Of a DNA stretch of 64,000 nt, positions 29,971 through 43,244 are shown piece after piece (positions within the stretch are counted from its first letter, which is position 1; each line of letters opens with the position of its first letter). The stretch comes from Acanthosepion esculentum. Taxonomy: Eukaryota; Mollusca; Cephalopoda; Sepiida; Sepiidae. The notes under the pieces are model-generated. The model was not told where the DNA came from. It worked only from the letters and a program-made list of their open reading frames with translations, and searched no databases. The stretch covers positions 30,520,968 to 30,584,967 of the forward strand of contig OZ038509.1 of the NCBI GenBank assembly GCA_964036315.1, written 5' to 3'. The position numbers were made by a program, and so were the translations under genes.

Positions 29971-32900
29971 AAAATGTTACAATCAAATGGAATTATAGCA
30001 GATTTTGTTATGTTTCAATTGAAAATGTTACAATCAAATGGAATTATAGCAGATTTTGTTATGTTTCAATTGAAAATGTTACAATCAAATGGAATTATAG
30101 CAGATTTTGTTATGTTTCAATTGAAAATGTCACAATCAAATGGAATTATAGCAGAGTTTGTTATGTTTCAATTGAAAATGTTAAAATCAAATGGAATTAT
30201 AGCAGATTTTGTTATGTTTCAATTGAAAATGTTACAATCAAATGGAATTATAGCAGATTTTGTTATGTTTCAATTGAAAATGTTACAATCAAATGGAATT
30301 ATAGCAGATTTTGTTATGTTTCAATTGAAAATGTTACAATCAAATGGAATTATAGCAGATTTTGTTATGTTTCAATTGAAAATGTTACAATCAAATGGAA
30401 TTATAGCAGATTTTGTTATGTTTCAATTGAAAATGTCACAATCAAATGGAATTATAGCAGATTTTGTTATGTTTCAATTGAAAATGTTAAAATCAAATGG
30501 AATTATAGCAGATTCTGTTATGTTTCAATTGAAAATGTTACAATCAAATGTAATTATAGCAGATTTTGTTATGTTTCAATTGAAAATGTCACAATCAAAT
30601 GGAATTATCGCAGATTTTGTTATGTTTCAATTGAAAATGTTAAAATCAAATGGAATTATAGCAGATTTTGTTATGTTTCAATTGAAAATGTTAAAATCAA
30701 ATGGAATTATAGCAGATTTTGTTATGTTTCAATTGAAAATGTTACAATCAAATGGAATTATAGCAGATTTTGTTATTTTTCAATTGAAAATTTTAAAATC
30801 AAATGGAATTATAGCAGATTTTGTTATGTTTCAATTGAAAATGTTACAATCAAATGGAATTATAGCAGATTTTGTTATGTTTCAATTGAAAATGTTAAAA
30901 TCAAAAGTAATTATAGCAGATTTTGTTATGTTTCAATTGAAAATGTGAAAATCAAATGGAATTATAGCAGATTTTGTTATGTTTCAAGTGAAAATGTTAC
31001 AATCAAATGGAATTATAGCAGATTTTGTTATGTTTCAATTGAAAATGTTAAAATCAAATGGAATTATAGCAGATTTTGTTATGTTTCAATTGAAAATGTT
31101 AAAATCAAATGGAATTATAGCAGATTTTGTTATGTTTCAATTGAAAATGTTACAATCAAATGGAATTATAGCAGATTTTGTTATGTTTCAATTGAAAATG
31201 TTAAAATCAAATGTAATTATAGCAGATTTTGTTATGTTTCAATTGAAAATGTTAAAATCAAATGGAATTATAGCAGATTTTGTTATGTTTCAATTGAAAA
31301 TGTTAAAATCAAATGGAATTATAGCAGATTTTGTTATTTTTCAATTGAAAATGTTAAAATCAAATGGAATTATAGCAGATTTTGTTATTTTCAATTGAAA
31401 ATGTTACAATCAAATGGAATTATAGCAGACTTTGTTATTTTTCAATTGAAAATGTTAAAATCAAATGGAATTATAGCAGATTTTGTTATGTTTCAATTGA
31501 AAATGTTAAAATCAAATGGAATTATAGCAGATTTTGTTATGTTTCAATTGAAAATGTTAAAATCAAATGTAATTATAGCAGATTTTGTTATGTTTCAATT
31601 GAAAATGTTACAATCAAATGGAATTATAGCAGTTTTTGTTATGTTTCAATTGAAAATGTTAAAATCAAATGTAATTATAGCAGATTTTGTTATGTTTCAA
31701 TTGAAAATGTTACAATCAAATGGAATTATGGCAGATTTTGTTATGTTTCAATTGAAAATGTTAAAATCAAATGGAATTATAGCAGATTTTGTTATGTTTC
31801 AATTGAAAATGTTACAATCAAATGGAATTATAGCAGATTTTGTTATTTTTCAATTGAAAATGTTAAAATCAAATGGAATTATAGCAGATTTTGTTATGTT
31901 TCAATTGAAAATGTTAAAATCAAATGGAATTATAGCAGATTTTGTTATGTTTCAATTGAAAATGTTACAATCAAATGGAATTATAGCAGATTTAGTTATG
32001 TTTCAATTGAAAATGTTACAATCAAATGGTTTTATAGCAGATTTTGTTATGTTTCAATTGAAAATTTTAAAATCAAATGTAATTATAGCAGATTTTGTTA
32101 TGTTTCAATTGAAAATGTTACAATCAAATGGAATTATAGCAGATTTTGTTATTTTCAATTGAAAATGTTAAAATCAAATGGAATTATAGCAGATTTTGTT
32201 ATGTTTCAATTGAAAATGTTAAAATCAAATGGAATTATAGCAGATTTTGTTATTTTCAATTGAAAATGTTACAATCAAATGGAATTATAGCAGATTTTGT
32301 TATTTTTCAATTGAAAATGTTAAAATCAAATGTAATTATAGCAGATTTTGTTATGTTTCAATTGAAAATGTTAAAATCAAATGGAATTATAGCAGATTTT
32401 GTTATGTTTCAATTGAAAATGTTAAAATCAAATGTAATTGTAGCAGATTTTGTTATGTTTCAATTGAAAATGTTAAAATCAAATGTAATTATAGCAGATT
32501 TTGTTATTTTCAATATAAAATGTTACAATCAAATGGAATTATAGCAGATTTTGTTATGTTTCAATTGAAAATGATAGAATCAAATGGAATTATAGCAGAT
32601 TTTGTTATGTTTCAATTGAAAATGTTAAAATCAAATGGAATTATAGCAGATTTTGTTATGTTTCAATTGAAAATGTTACAATCAAATGGAATTATAGCAG
32701 ATTTTGTTATTTTTCAATTGAAAATGTTAAAATCAAATGTAATTATAGCAGATTTTGTTATTTTCAATTGAAAATGTTAAAATCAAATGGAATTATAGCA
32801 GATTTTGTTATGTTTCAATTGAAAATGTTACAATCAAATGGAATTATAGCAGATTTTGTTATTTTCAATTGAAAATTTTTAAATCAAATGGAATTATAGC

Positions 32901-35130
32901 AGATTTTGTTATGTTTCAATTGAAAATGTTAAAATCAAATGGAATTATAGCAGATTTTGTTATGTTTCAATTGAAAATGTTAAAATCAAATGTAATTATA
33001 GCAGATTTTGTTAGTTTTCAAATTAAAATGTTAAAATCAAATTGAATTATAGCATATTTTCTTCTTTTTCCATTGAAAGTTTTAAAATCAAATGAAATTA
33101 TAGCACATTTTGTTATTTTTCATTTGGAAATGTTAAAATCAAATGTAATTATAGCAGATTTTGTTATGTTTCAATTGAAAATGTTACAATCAAATGTAAT
33201 TATAGCAGATTTTGTTATGTTTCAATTGAAAATGATAGAATCAAATGGAATTATAGCAGATTTTGTTATGTTTCAATTGAAAATGTTAAAATCAAATGGA
33301 ATTATAGCAGATTTTGTTATGTTTCAATTGAAAATGATAGAATCAAATGGAATTATAGCAGATTTTGTTATGTTTCAATTGAAAATGTTAAAATCACATG
33401 TAATTATAGCAGATTTTGTTATGTTTCAATTGAAAATGTTAAAATCAAATGGAATTATAGCAGATTTTGTTATGTTTCAATTGAAAATGTTAAAATCAAA
33501 TGGAATTATAGCAGATTTTGTTATTTTTCAATTGAAAATGTTAAAATCAAATGGAATTATAGCAGATTTTGTTATGTTTCAATTGAAAATGTTAAAATCA
33601 AATGTAATTATAGCAGATTTTGTTATGTTTCAATTGAAAATGTTACAATCAAATGGAATTATAGCAGATTTTGTTATGTTTCAATTGAAAATGTTAAAAT
33701 CAAATGGAATTATAGCAGATTTTGTTATTTTCAATTGAAAATGTTACAATCAAATGGAATTATAGCAGATTTTGTTATTTTTCAATTGAAAATGTTAAAA
33801 TCAAATGTAATTATAGCAGATTTTGTTATGTTTCAATTGAAAATGTTAAAATCAAATGGAATTATAGCAGATTTTGTTATGTTTCAATTGAAAATGTTAA
33901 AATCAAAAGTAATTATAGCAGATTTTGTTATGTTTCAATTGAAAATGTTAAAATCAAATGGAATTATAGCAGATTTTGTTATGTTTCAATTGAAAATGTT
34001 ACAATCAAATGGAATTATAGCAGATTTTGTTATTTTTCAATTGAAAATGTTAAAATCAAATGGAATTAAAGCAGATTTTGTTGTTTCAATTGAAAATGTT
34101 ACAATCCAATGGAATTATAGCAGATTTTGTTATGTTTCAATTGAAAATGTTAAAATCAAAAGTAATTATAGCAGATTTTGTTATGTTTCAATTGAAAATG
34201 TTAAAATCAAATGGAATTATAGAATTTTGTTATTTTCAATTGAAAATGTTAAAATCAAATGGAATTATAGCAGATTTTGTTATGTTTCAATTGAAAATGT
34301 TAAAATCAAATGTAATTATAGCAGATTTTGTTAGTTTTCAATTTAAAATGTTAAAATCAAATTGAATTATAGCAGATTTTGTTATTTTCAATTGAAAATT
34401 TAAAAATCAAATGGAATTATAGCAGATTTTGTTATTTTTCAATTGAAAATGTTAAAATCAAATGTAATTATAGCAGATTTTGTTATGTTTCAATTGAAAA
34501 TGTTACAATCAAATGGAATTATAGCAGATTTTGTTATGTTTCAATTGAAAATGTTAAAATCAAATGTAATTGTAGCAGATTTTGTTATGTTTCAATTGAA
34601 AATTTTAAAATCAAATGGAATTATAGCAGATTTTGTTATTTTCAATATAAAATGTTACAATCAAATGGAATTATAGCAGATTTTGTTATTTTTCAATTGA
34701 AAATGATAGAATCAAATGGAATTATAGCAGATTTTGTTATGTTTCAATTGAAAATGTTAAAATCAAATGGAATTATAGCAGATTTTGTTATGTTTCAATT
34801 GAAAATGTTACAATCAAATGGAATTATAGCAGATTTTGTTATTTTTCAATTGAAAATGTTAAAATCAAATGTAATTATAGCAGATTTTGTTATTTTCAAT
34901 TGAAAATGTTAAAATCAAATGGAATTATAGCAGATTTTGTTATGTTTCAATTGAAAATGTTACAATCAAATGGAATTATAGCAGATTTTGTTATTTTCAA
35001 TTGAAAATTTTTAAATCAAATGGAATTATAGCAGATTTTGTTATGTTTCAATTGAAAATGTTAAAATCAAATGGAATTATAGCAGATTTTGTTATGTTTC
35101 AATTGAAAATGTTAAAATCAAATGTAATTA

Positions 35131-36160
35131 TAGCAGATTTTGTTAGTTTTCAAATTAAAATGTTAAAATCAAATTGAATTATAGCATATTTTCTTCTTTT
35201 TCCATTGAAAGTTTTAAAATGAAATGAAATTATAGCACATTTTGTTATTTTTCATTTGGAAATGTTAAAATCAAATGTAATTATAGCAGATTTTGTTATG
35301 TTTCAATTGAAAATGTTAAAATCAAATGTAATTATAGCACATTTTGTTATTTTTCAATTGAAAATGTTACAATCAAATGTAATTATAGCACATTTTGTTA
35401 TGTTTCAATTGAAAATGTTAAAATCAAATGGAATTATAGCAGATTTTGTTATGTTTCAATTGAAAATGATAGAATCAAATGGAATTATAGCAGATTTTGT
35501 TATGTTTCAATTGAAAATGTTAAAATCACATGTAATTATAGCAGATTTTGTTATGTTTCAATTGAAAATGTTAAAATCAAATGGAATTATAGCAGATTTT
35601 GTTATGTTTCAATTGAAAATGTTAAAATCAAATGTAATTATAGCAGATTTTGTTAGTTTTCAAATTAAAATGTTAAAATCAAATTGAATTATAGCATATT
35701 TTCTTCTTTTTCCATTGAAAGTTTTAAAATGAAATGAAATTATAGCACATTTTGTTATTTTTCATTTGGAAATGTTAAAATCAAATGTAATTATAGCAGA
35801 TTTTGTTATGTTTCAATTGAAAATGTTAAAATCAAATGTAATTATAGCAGATTTTGTTATTTTTCAATTGAAAATGTTACAATCAAATGTAATTATAGCA
35901 CATTTTGTTATGTTTCAATTGAAAATGTTAAAATCAAATGGAATTATAGCAGATTTTGTTATGTTTCAATTGAAAATGATAGAATCAAATGGAATTATAG
36001 CAGATTTTGTTATGTTTCAATTGAAAATGTTAAAATCACATGTAATTATAGCAGATTTTGTTATGTTTCAATTGAAAATGTTAAAATCAAATGGAATTAT
36101 AGCAGATTTTGTTATGTTTCAATTGAAAATGTTAAAATCAAATGGAATTATAGCAGATTT
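35131..36160 (+). repeat. Higher-order repeat, two copies of 510 bp (10 monomers)
   Basis: Two adjacent blocks, about 35,131-35,640 and 35,641-36,150, match at an offset of 510 bp. Shared rare features are TAGCATATTTTCTTC at 35,182 and 35,692, AAAATGAAATGAAATT after it, AATGATAGAATC, and AAATCACATG. A third related block begins near 36,965. Confidence 0.85.
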
Positions 36161-39100
36161 TGTTATTTTTCAATTGAAAATGTTAAAATCAAATGGAATT
36201 ATAGCAGATTTTGTTATGTTTCAATTGAAAATTTTAAAATCAAATGGAATTATAGCAGATTTTGTTGTTTCAATTGAAAATGTTAAAATCAAATGGAATT
36301 ATAGCAGATTTTGTTATTTTCAATTGAAAATGTTAAAATCAAATGGAATTATAGCAGATTTTGTTATGTTTCAATTGAAAATGTTAAAATCAAATGTAAT
36401 TATAGCAGATTTTGTTAGTTTTCAATTTAAAATGTTAAAATCAAATTGAATTATAGCAGATTTTGTTATTTTCAATTGAAAATTTAAAAATCAAATGGAA
36501 TTATAGCAGATTTTGTTATTTTTCAATTGAAAATGTTAAAATCAAATGTAATTATAGCAGATTTTGTTATGTTTCAATTGAAAATGTTACAATCAAATGG
36601 AATTATAGCAGATTTTGTTATGTTTCAATTGAAAATGTTAAAATCAAATGTAATTGTAGCAGATTTTGTTATTTTTCATTTGGAAATGTTAAAATCAAAT
36701 GTAATTATAGCAGATTTTGTTATGTTTCAATTGAAAATGTTACAATCAAATGTAATTATAGCACATTTTGTTATGTTTCAATTGAAAATGTTAAAATCAA
36801 ATGGAATTATAGCAGATTTTGTTATGTTTCAATTGAAAATGATAGAATCAAATGGAATTATAGCAGATTTTGTTATGTTTCAATTGAAAATGTTAAAATC
36901 ACATGTAATTATAGCAGATTTTGTTATGTTTCAATTGAAAATGTTAAAATCAAATGTAATTATAGCAGATTTTGTTAGTTTTCAAATTAAAATGTTAAAA
37001 TCAAATTGAATTATAGCATATTTTCTTCTTTTTCCATTGAAAGTTTTAAAATGAAATGAAATTATAGCACATTTTGTTATTTTTCATTTGGAAATGTTAA
37101 AATCAAATGTAATTATAGCAGATTTTGTTATGTTTCAATTGAAAATGTTACAATCAAATGGAATTATAGCAGATTTTGTTATGTTTCAATTGAAAATGTT
37201 AAAATCAAATGGAATTATAGCAGATTTTGTTATGTTTCAATTGAAAATGATAGAATCAAATGGAATTATAGCAGATTTTGTTATGTTTCAATTGAAAATG
37301 TTAAAATCACATGTAATTATAGCAGATTTTGTTATGTTTCAATTGAAAATGTTAAAATCAAATGGAATTATAGCAGATTTTGTTATGTTTCAATTGAAAA
37401 TGTTACAATCAAATGGAATTATAGCAGATTTTGTTATGTTTCAATTGAAAATTTTAAAATCAAATGGAATTATAGCAGATTTTGTTATGTTTCAATTGAA
37501 AATGTTACAATCAAATGGAATTATAGCAGATTTTGTTATTTTTCAATTGAAAATTTTAAAATCAAATGGAATTATAGCAGATTTTGTTATGTTTCAATTG
37601 AAAATGTTACAATCAAATGGAATTATAGCAGATTTTGTTATGTTTCAATTGAAAATGTTAAAATCAAAAGTAATTATAGCAGATTTTGTTATGTTTCAAT
37701 TGAAAATGTTAAAATCAAATGGAATTATAGCAGATTTTGTTATGTTTCAATTGAAAATGTTAAAATCAAATGGAATTATAGCAGATTTTGTTATGTTTCA
37801 ATTGAAAATGTTAAAATCAAAAGTAATTATAGCAGATTTTGTTATGTTTCAATTGAAAATGTTAAAATCAAATGGAATTATAGCAGATTTTGTTATGTTT
37901 CAATTGAAAATGTTACAATCAAATGGAATTATAGCAGATTTTGTTATTTTTCAATTGAAAATGTTAAAATCAAATGGAATTATAGCAGATTTTGTTGTTT
38001 CAATTGAAAATGTTACAATCCAATGGAATTATAGCAGATTTTGTTATGTTTCAATTGAAAATGTTAAAATCAAAAGTAATTATAGCAGATTTTGTTATGT
38101 TTCAATTGAAAATGTTAAAATCAAATGGAATTATAGCAGATTTTGTTATGTTTCAATTGAAAATTTTAAAATCAAATGGAATTATAGCAGATTTTGTTAT
38201 GTTTCAATTGAAAATGTTAAAATCAAATGGAATTATAGCAGATTTTGTTATTTTCAATTGAAAATGTTAAAATCAAATGGAATTATAGCAGATTTTGTTA
38301 TGTTTCAATTGAAAATGTTAAAATCAAATGTAATTATAGCAGATTTTGTTAGTTTTCAATTTAAAATGTTAAAATCAAATTGAATTATAGCAGATTTTCT
38401 TCTTTTTCCATTGAAAATTTAAAAATCAAATGAAATTATAGCACATTTTGTTATTTTTCAATTGAAAATGTTAAAATCAAATGTAATTATAGCAGATTTT
38501 GTTATGTTTCAATTGAAAATGTTACAATCAAATGGAATTATAGCAGATTTTGTTATGTTTCAATTGAAAATGTTACAATCAAATGGAATTATAGCAGATT
38601 TTGTTATGTTTCAATTGAAAATGTTAAAATCAAAAGGAATTATAGCAGATTTATGTTATGTTTCAATTGAAAATGTTACAATCAAATGGAATTATAGCAG
38701 ATTTTGTTATTTTTCAATTGAAAATTTTAAAATCAAATGGAATTATAGCAGATTTTGTTATGTTTCAATTGAAAATGTTACAAACAAATGGAATTATAGC
38801 AGATTTTGTTATGTTTCAATTGAAAATGTTAAAATCAAAACTAATTATAGCAGATTTTGTTATGTTTCAATTGAAAATGTTAAAATCAAATGGAATTATA
38901 GCAGATTTTGTTATGTTTCAATTGAAAATGTTACAATCAAATGGAATTATAGCAGATTTTGTTATTTTTCAATTGAAAATGTTAAAATCAAATCGAATTA
39001 TAGCAGATTTTGTTGTTTCAATTGAAAATGTTACAATCCAATGGAATTATAGCAGATTTTGTTATGTTTCAATTGAAAATGTTAAAATCAAATGTAATTA

Positions 39101-42100
39101 TAGCAGATTTTGTTATGTTTCAATTGAAAATGTTAAAATCAAATGGAATTATAGCAGATTTTGTTATGTTTCAATTGAAAATGTTACAATCAAATGGAAT
39201 TATAGCAGATTTTGTCATGTTTCAATTGAAAATGTTAAAATCAAATGTAATTATAGCAGATTTTGATATGTTTCAATTGAAAATGTTAAAATCAACTGGA
39301 ATTATAGCAGATTTTGTTATGTTTCAATTGAAAATGTTAAAATCAAATGGAATTATAGCAGATTTTTTTATTTTTCAATTGAAAATGTTAAAATCAAAAT
39401 GAATTATAGCAGATTTTGTTATGTTTCAATTGAAAATGTTAAAATCAAATGTAATTATAGCAGATTTTGTTATGTTTCAATTGAAAATGTTACAATCAAA
39501 TGGAATTATAGCAGATTTTGTTATGTTTCAATTGAAAATGATAAAATCAAATGGAATTATAGCAGATTTTGTTATTTTCAATTGAAAATGTTACAATCAA
39601 ATGGAATTATAACAGATTTTGTTATGTTTCAATTGAAAATGTTAAAATCAAATGGAATTATAGCAGATTTTGTTATGTTTCAATTGAAAATGTTAGAATC
39701 AAATGGAATTATAGCAGATTTTGTTATTTTTCAATTGAAAATGTTAAAATCAAATGGAATTATAGCAGATTTTGTTATGTTTCAATTGAAAATGTTACAA
39801 TCAAATGGAATTATAGCAGATTTTGTTATGTTTCAATTGAAAATGTTAAAATCAAAAGTAATTATAGCAGATTTTGTTATGTTTCAATTGAAAATGTTAA
39901 AATCAAATGGAATTATAGCAGATTTTGTTATGTTTCAATTGAAAATGTTACAATCAAATGGAATTATAGCAGATTTTGTTATTTTTCAATTGAAAATGTT
40001 AAAATCAAATGGAATTATAGCAAATTTTGTTGTTTCAATTGAAAATGTTACAATCAAATGGAATTATAGCAGATTTTGTTATGTTTCAATTGAAAATGTT
40101 AAAATCAAAAGTAATTATAGCAGATTTTGTTATGTTTCAATTGAAAATGTTAAAATCAAATGGAATATAGCAGATTTTGTTATGTTTCAATTGAAAATGT
40201 TACAATCAAATGGAATTATAGCAGATTTTGTTATGTTTCAATTGAAAATGTTAAAATCAAATGGAATTATAGCAGATTTTGTTATGTTTCAATTGAAAAT
40301 GTTAAAATCAAATGGAATTATAGCAGATTTTGTTATTTTTCAATTGAAAATGTTAAAATCAAATGGAATTATAGCAGATTTTGTTATTTTCAATTGAAAA
40401 TGTTAAAATCAAATGTAATTATAGCAGATTTTGTTATGTTTCAATTGAAAATGTTAAAATCAAATGGAATTATAGCAGATTTTGTTATGTTTCAATTGAA
40501 AATGTTAAAATCAAATGGAATTATAGCAGATTTTGTTATTTTCAATTGAAAATGTTACAATCAAATGGAATTATAGCAGACTTTGTTATTTTTCAATTGA
40601 AAATGTTAAAATCAAATGGAATTATAGCAGATTTTGTTATGTTTCAATTGAAAATGTTAAAATCAAATGGAATTATAGCAGATTTTGTTATGTTTCAATT
40701 GAAAATGTTAAAATCAAATGTAATTATAGCAGATTTTGTTATGTTTCAATTGAAAATGTTACAATCAAATGGAATTATAGCAGTTTTTGTTATGTTTCAA
40801 TTGAAAATGTTAAAATCAAATGTAATTATAGCAGATTTTGTTATGTTTCAATTGAAAATGTTACAATCAAATGGAATTATAGCAGATTTTGTTATGTTTC
40901 AATTGAAAATGTTAAAATCAAATGGAATTATAGCAGATTTTGTTATGTTTCAATTGAAAATGTTACAATCAAATGGAATTATAGCAGATTTTGTTATGTT
41001 TCAATTGAAAATGTTTTCAATCAAATGGAATTATAGCAGATTTTGTTATGTTTCAATTGAAAATGTTACAATCAAATGGAATTATAGCAGATTTTGTTAT
41101 TTTCAATTGAAAATGTTACAATCAAATGGAATTATAGCAGATTTTGTTATTTTTCAATTGAAAATGTTAAAATCAAATGTAATTATAGCAGATTTTGTTA
41201 TGTTTCAATTGAAAATGTTAAAATCAAATGGAATTATAGCAGATTTTGTTATGTTTCAATTGAACATGTTAAAATCAAATGTAATTGTAGCAGATTTTGT
41301 TATGTTTCAATTGAAAATGTTAAAATCAAATGGAATTATAGCAGATTTTGTTATTTTCAATATAAAATGTTACAATCAAATGGAATTATAGCAGATTTTG
41401 TTATGTTTCAATTGACAATGATAGAATCAAATGGAATTATAGCAGATTTTGTTATGTTTCAATTGAAAATGTTAAAATCAAATGGAATTATAGCAGATTT
41501 TGTTATGTTTCAATTGAAAATGTTACAATCAAATGGAATTATAGCAGATTTTGTTATTTTTCAATTGAAAATGTTAAAATCAAATGTAATTATAGCAGAT
41601 TTTGTTATTTTCAATTGAAAATGTTAAAATCAAATGGAATTATAGCAGATTTTGTTATGTTTCAATTGAAAATGTTACAATCAAATGGAATTATAGCAGA
41701 TTTTGTTATTTTCAATTGAAAATTTTTAAATCAAATGGAATTATAGCAGATTTTGTTATGTTTCAATTGAAAATGTTAAAATCAAATGGAATTATAGCAG
41801 ATTTTGTTATGTTTCAATTGAAAATGTTAAAATCAAATGTAATTATAGCAGATTTTGTTAGTTTTCAATTTACAATGTTAAAATCAAATTGAATTATAGC
41901 ATATTTTCTTCTTTTTCCATTGAAAGTTTTAAAATCAAATGAAATTATAGCACATTTTGTTATTTTTCATTTGGAAATGTTAAAATCAAATGTAATTATA
42001 GCAGATTTTGTTATGTTTCAATTGAAAATGTTACAATCAAATGTAATTATAGCAGATTTTGTTATGTTTCAATTGAAAATGATAGAATCAAATGGAATTA

Positions 42101-43244
42101 TAGCAGATTTTGTTATGTTTCAATTGAAAATGTTAAAATCAAATGTAATTATAGCAGATTTTGTTATGTTTCAATTGAAAATGTTAAAATCAAATGGAAT
42201 TATAGCAGATTTTGTTATCTTTCAATTGAAAATGTTAAAATCAAATGGAATTATAGCAGATTTTGTTATTTTTCAATTGAAAATGTTAAAATCAAATGGA
42301 ATTATAGCAGATTTTGTTATGTTTCAATTGGAAATGTTAAAATCAAATGTAATTATAGCAGATTTTGTTATGTTTCAATTGAAAATGTTACAATCAAATG
42401 GAATTATAGCAGATTTTGTTATGTTTCAATTGAAAATGTTAAATTCAAATGGAATTATAGCAGATTTTGTTATTTTCAATTGAAAATGTTACAATCAAAT
42501 GGAATTATAGAAGATTTTGTTATTTTTCAATTGAAAATGTTAAAATCAAATGTAATTATAGCAGATTTTGTTATGTTTCAATTGAAAATGTTAAAATCAA
42601 ATGGAATTATAGCAGATTTTGTTATGTTTCAATTGAAAATGTTAAAATCAAATGTAATTATAGCAGATTTTGTTATGTTTCAATTGAAAATGTTAAAATC
42701 AAATGTAATTATAGCAGATTTTGTTAGTTTTCAATTTAAAATGTTAAAATCAAATTGAATTATAGCAGATTTTCTTCTTTTTCCATTGAAAATTTAAAAA
42801 TCAAATGAAATTATAGCACATTGTGTTATTTTTCATTTGGAAATGTTAAAATCAAATGTAATTATAGCAGATTTTGTTATGCTTCAATTGAAAATGTTAC
42901 AATCAAATGTAATTATAGCAGATTTTGTTATGTTTCAATTGAAAATGTTACAATCAAATGGAATTATAGCAGATTTTGTTATGTTTCAATTGAAAATGTT
43001 ACAATCAAATGGAATTATAGCAGATTTTGTTATTTTCAATTGAAAATTTTAAAATCAAATGGAATTATAGCAGATTTTTTTTATGTTTCAATTGAAAATG
43101 TTAAAATCAAATGGAATTATAGCAGATTTTGTTATGTTTCAATTGAAAATGTTAAAATCAAATGTAATTATAGCAGATTTTGTTAGTTTTCAATTTAAAA
43201 TGTTAAAATCAAATTGAATTATAGCAGATTTTCTTCTTTTTCCA

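Larger units (their letters stand above)
1..43244 (+). repeat. 51-bp satellite, homogeneous core array
   Basis: Uninterrupted head-to-tail array of a 51-bp monomer, roughly 850 copies, already in progress at base 1. A typical copy opens with ATGGAATTATAGCAGATTTT and holds the palindrome TTTCAATTGAAA. By count the consensus has 20 A, 20 T, 8 G and 3 C. A few variant positions recur and combine into haplotypes: TTAAAATC or TTACAATC; AAATGG or AAATGT; GTTATGTTT or GTTATTTTT; and a 50-bp form with GTTATTTTC, one T short. Translated on +, one frame gives MFQLKMLKSNGIIADFV per copy and a second gives VSIENVKIKWNYSRFCY; the third + frame and all three minus frames have a stop in each consensus copy. 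No promoter, splice or start context makes this a gene. Read directly; a satellite role is inference from copy number and homogeneity. Confidence 0.97.
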
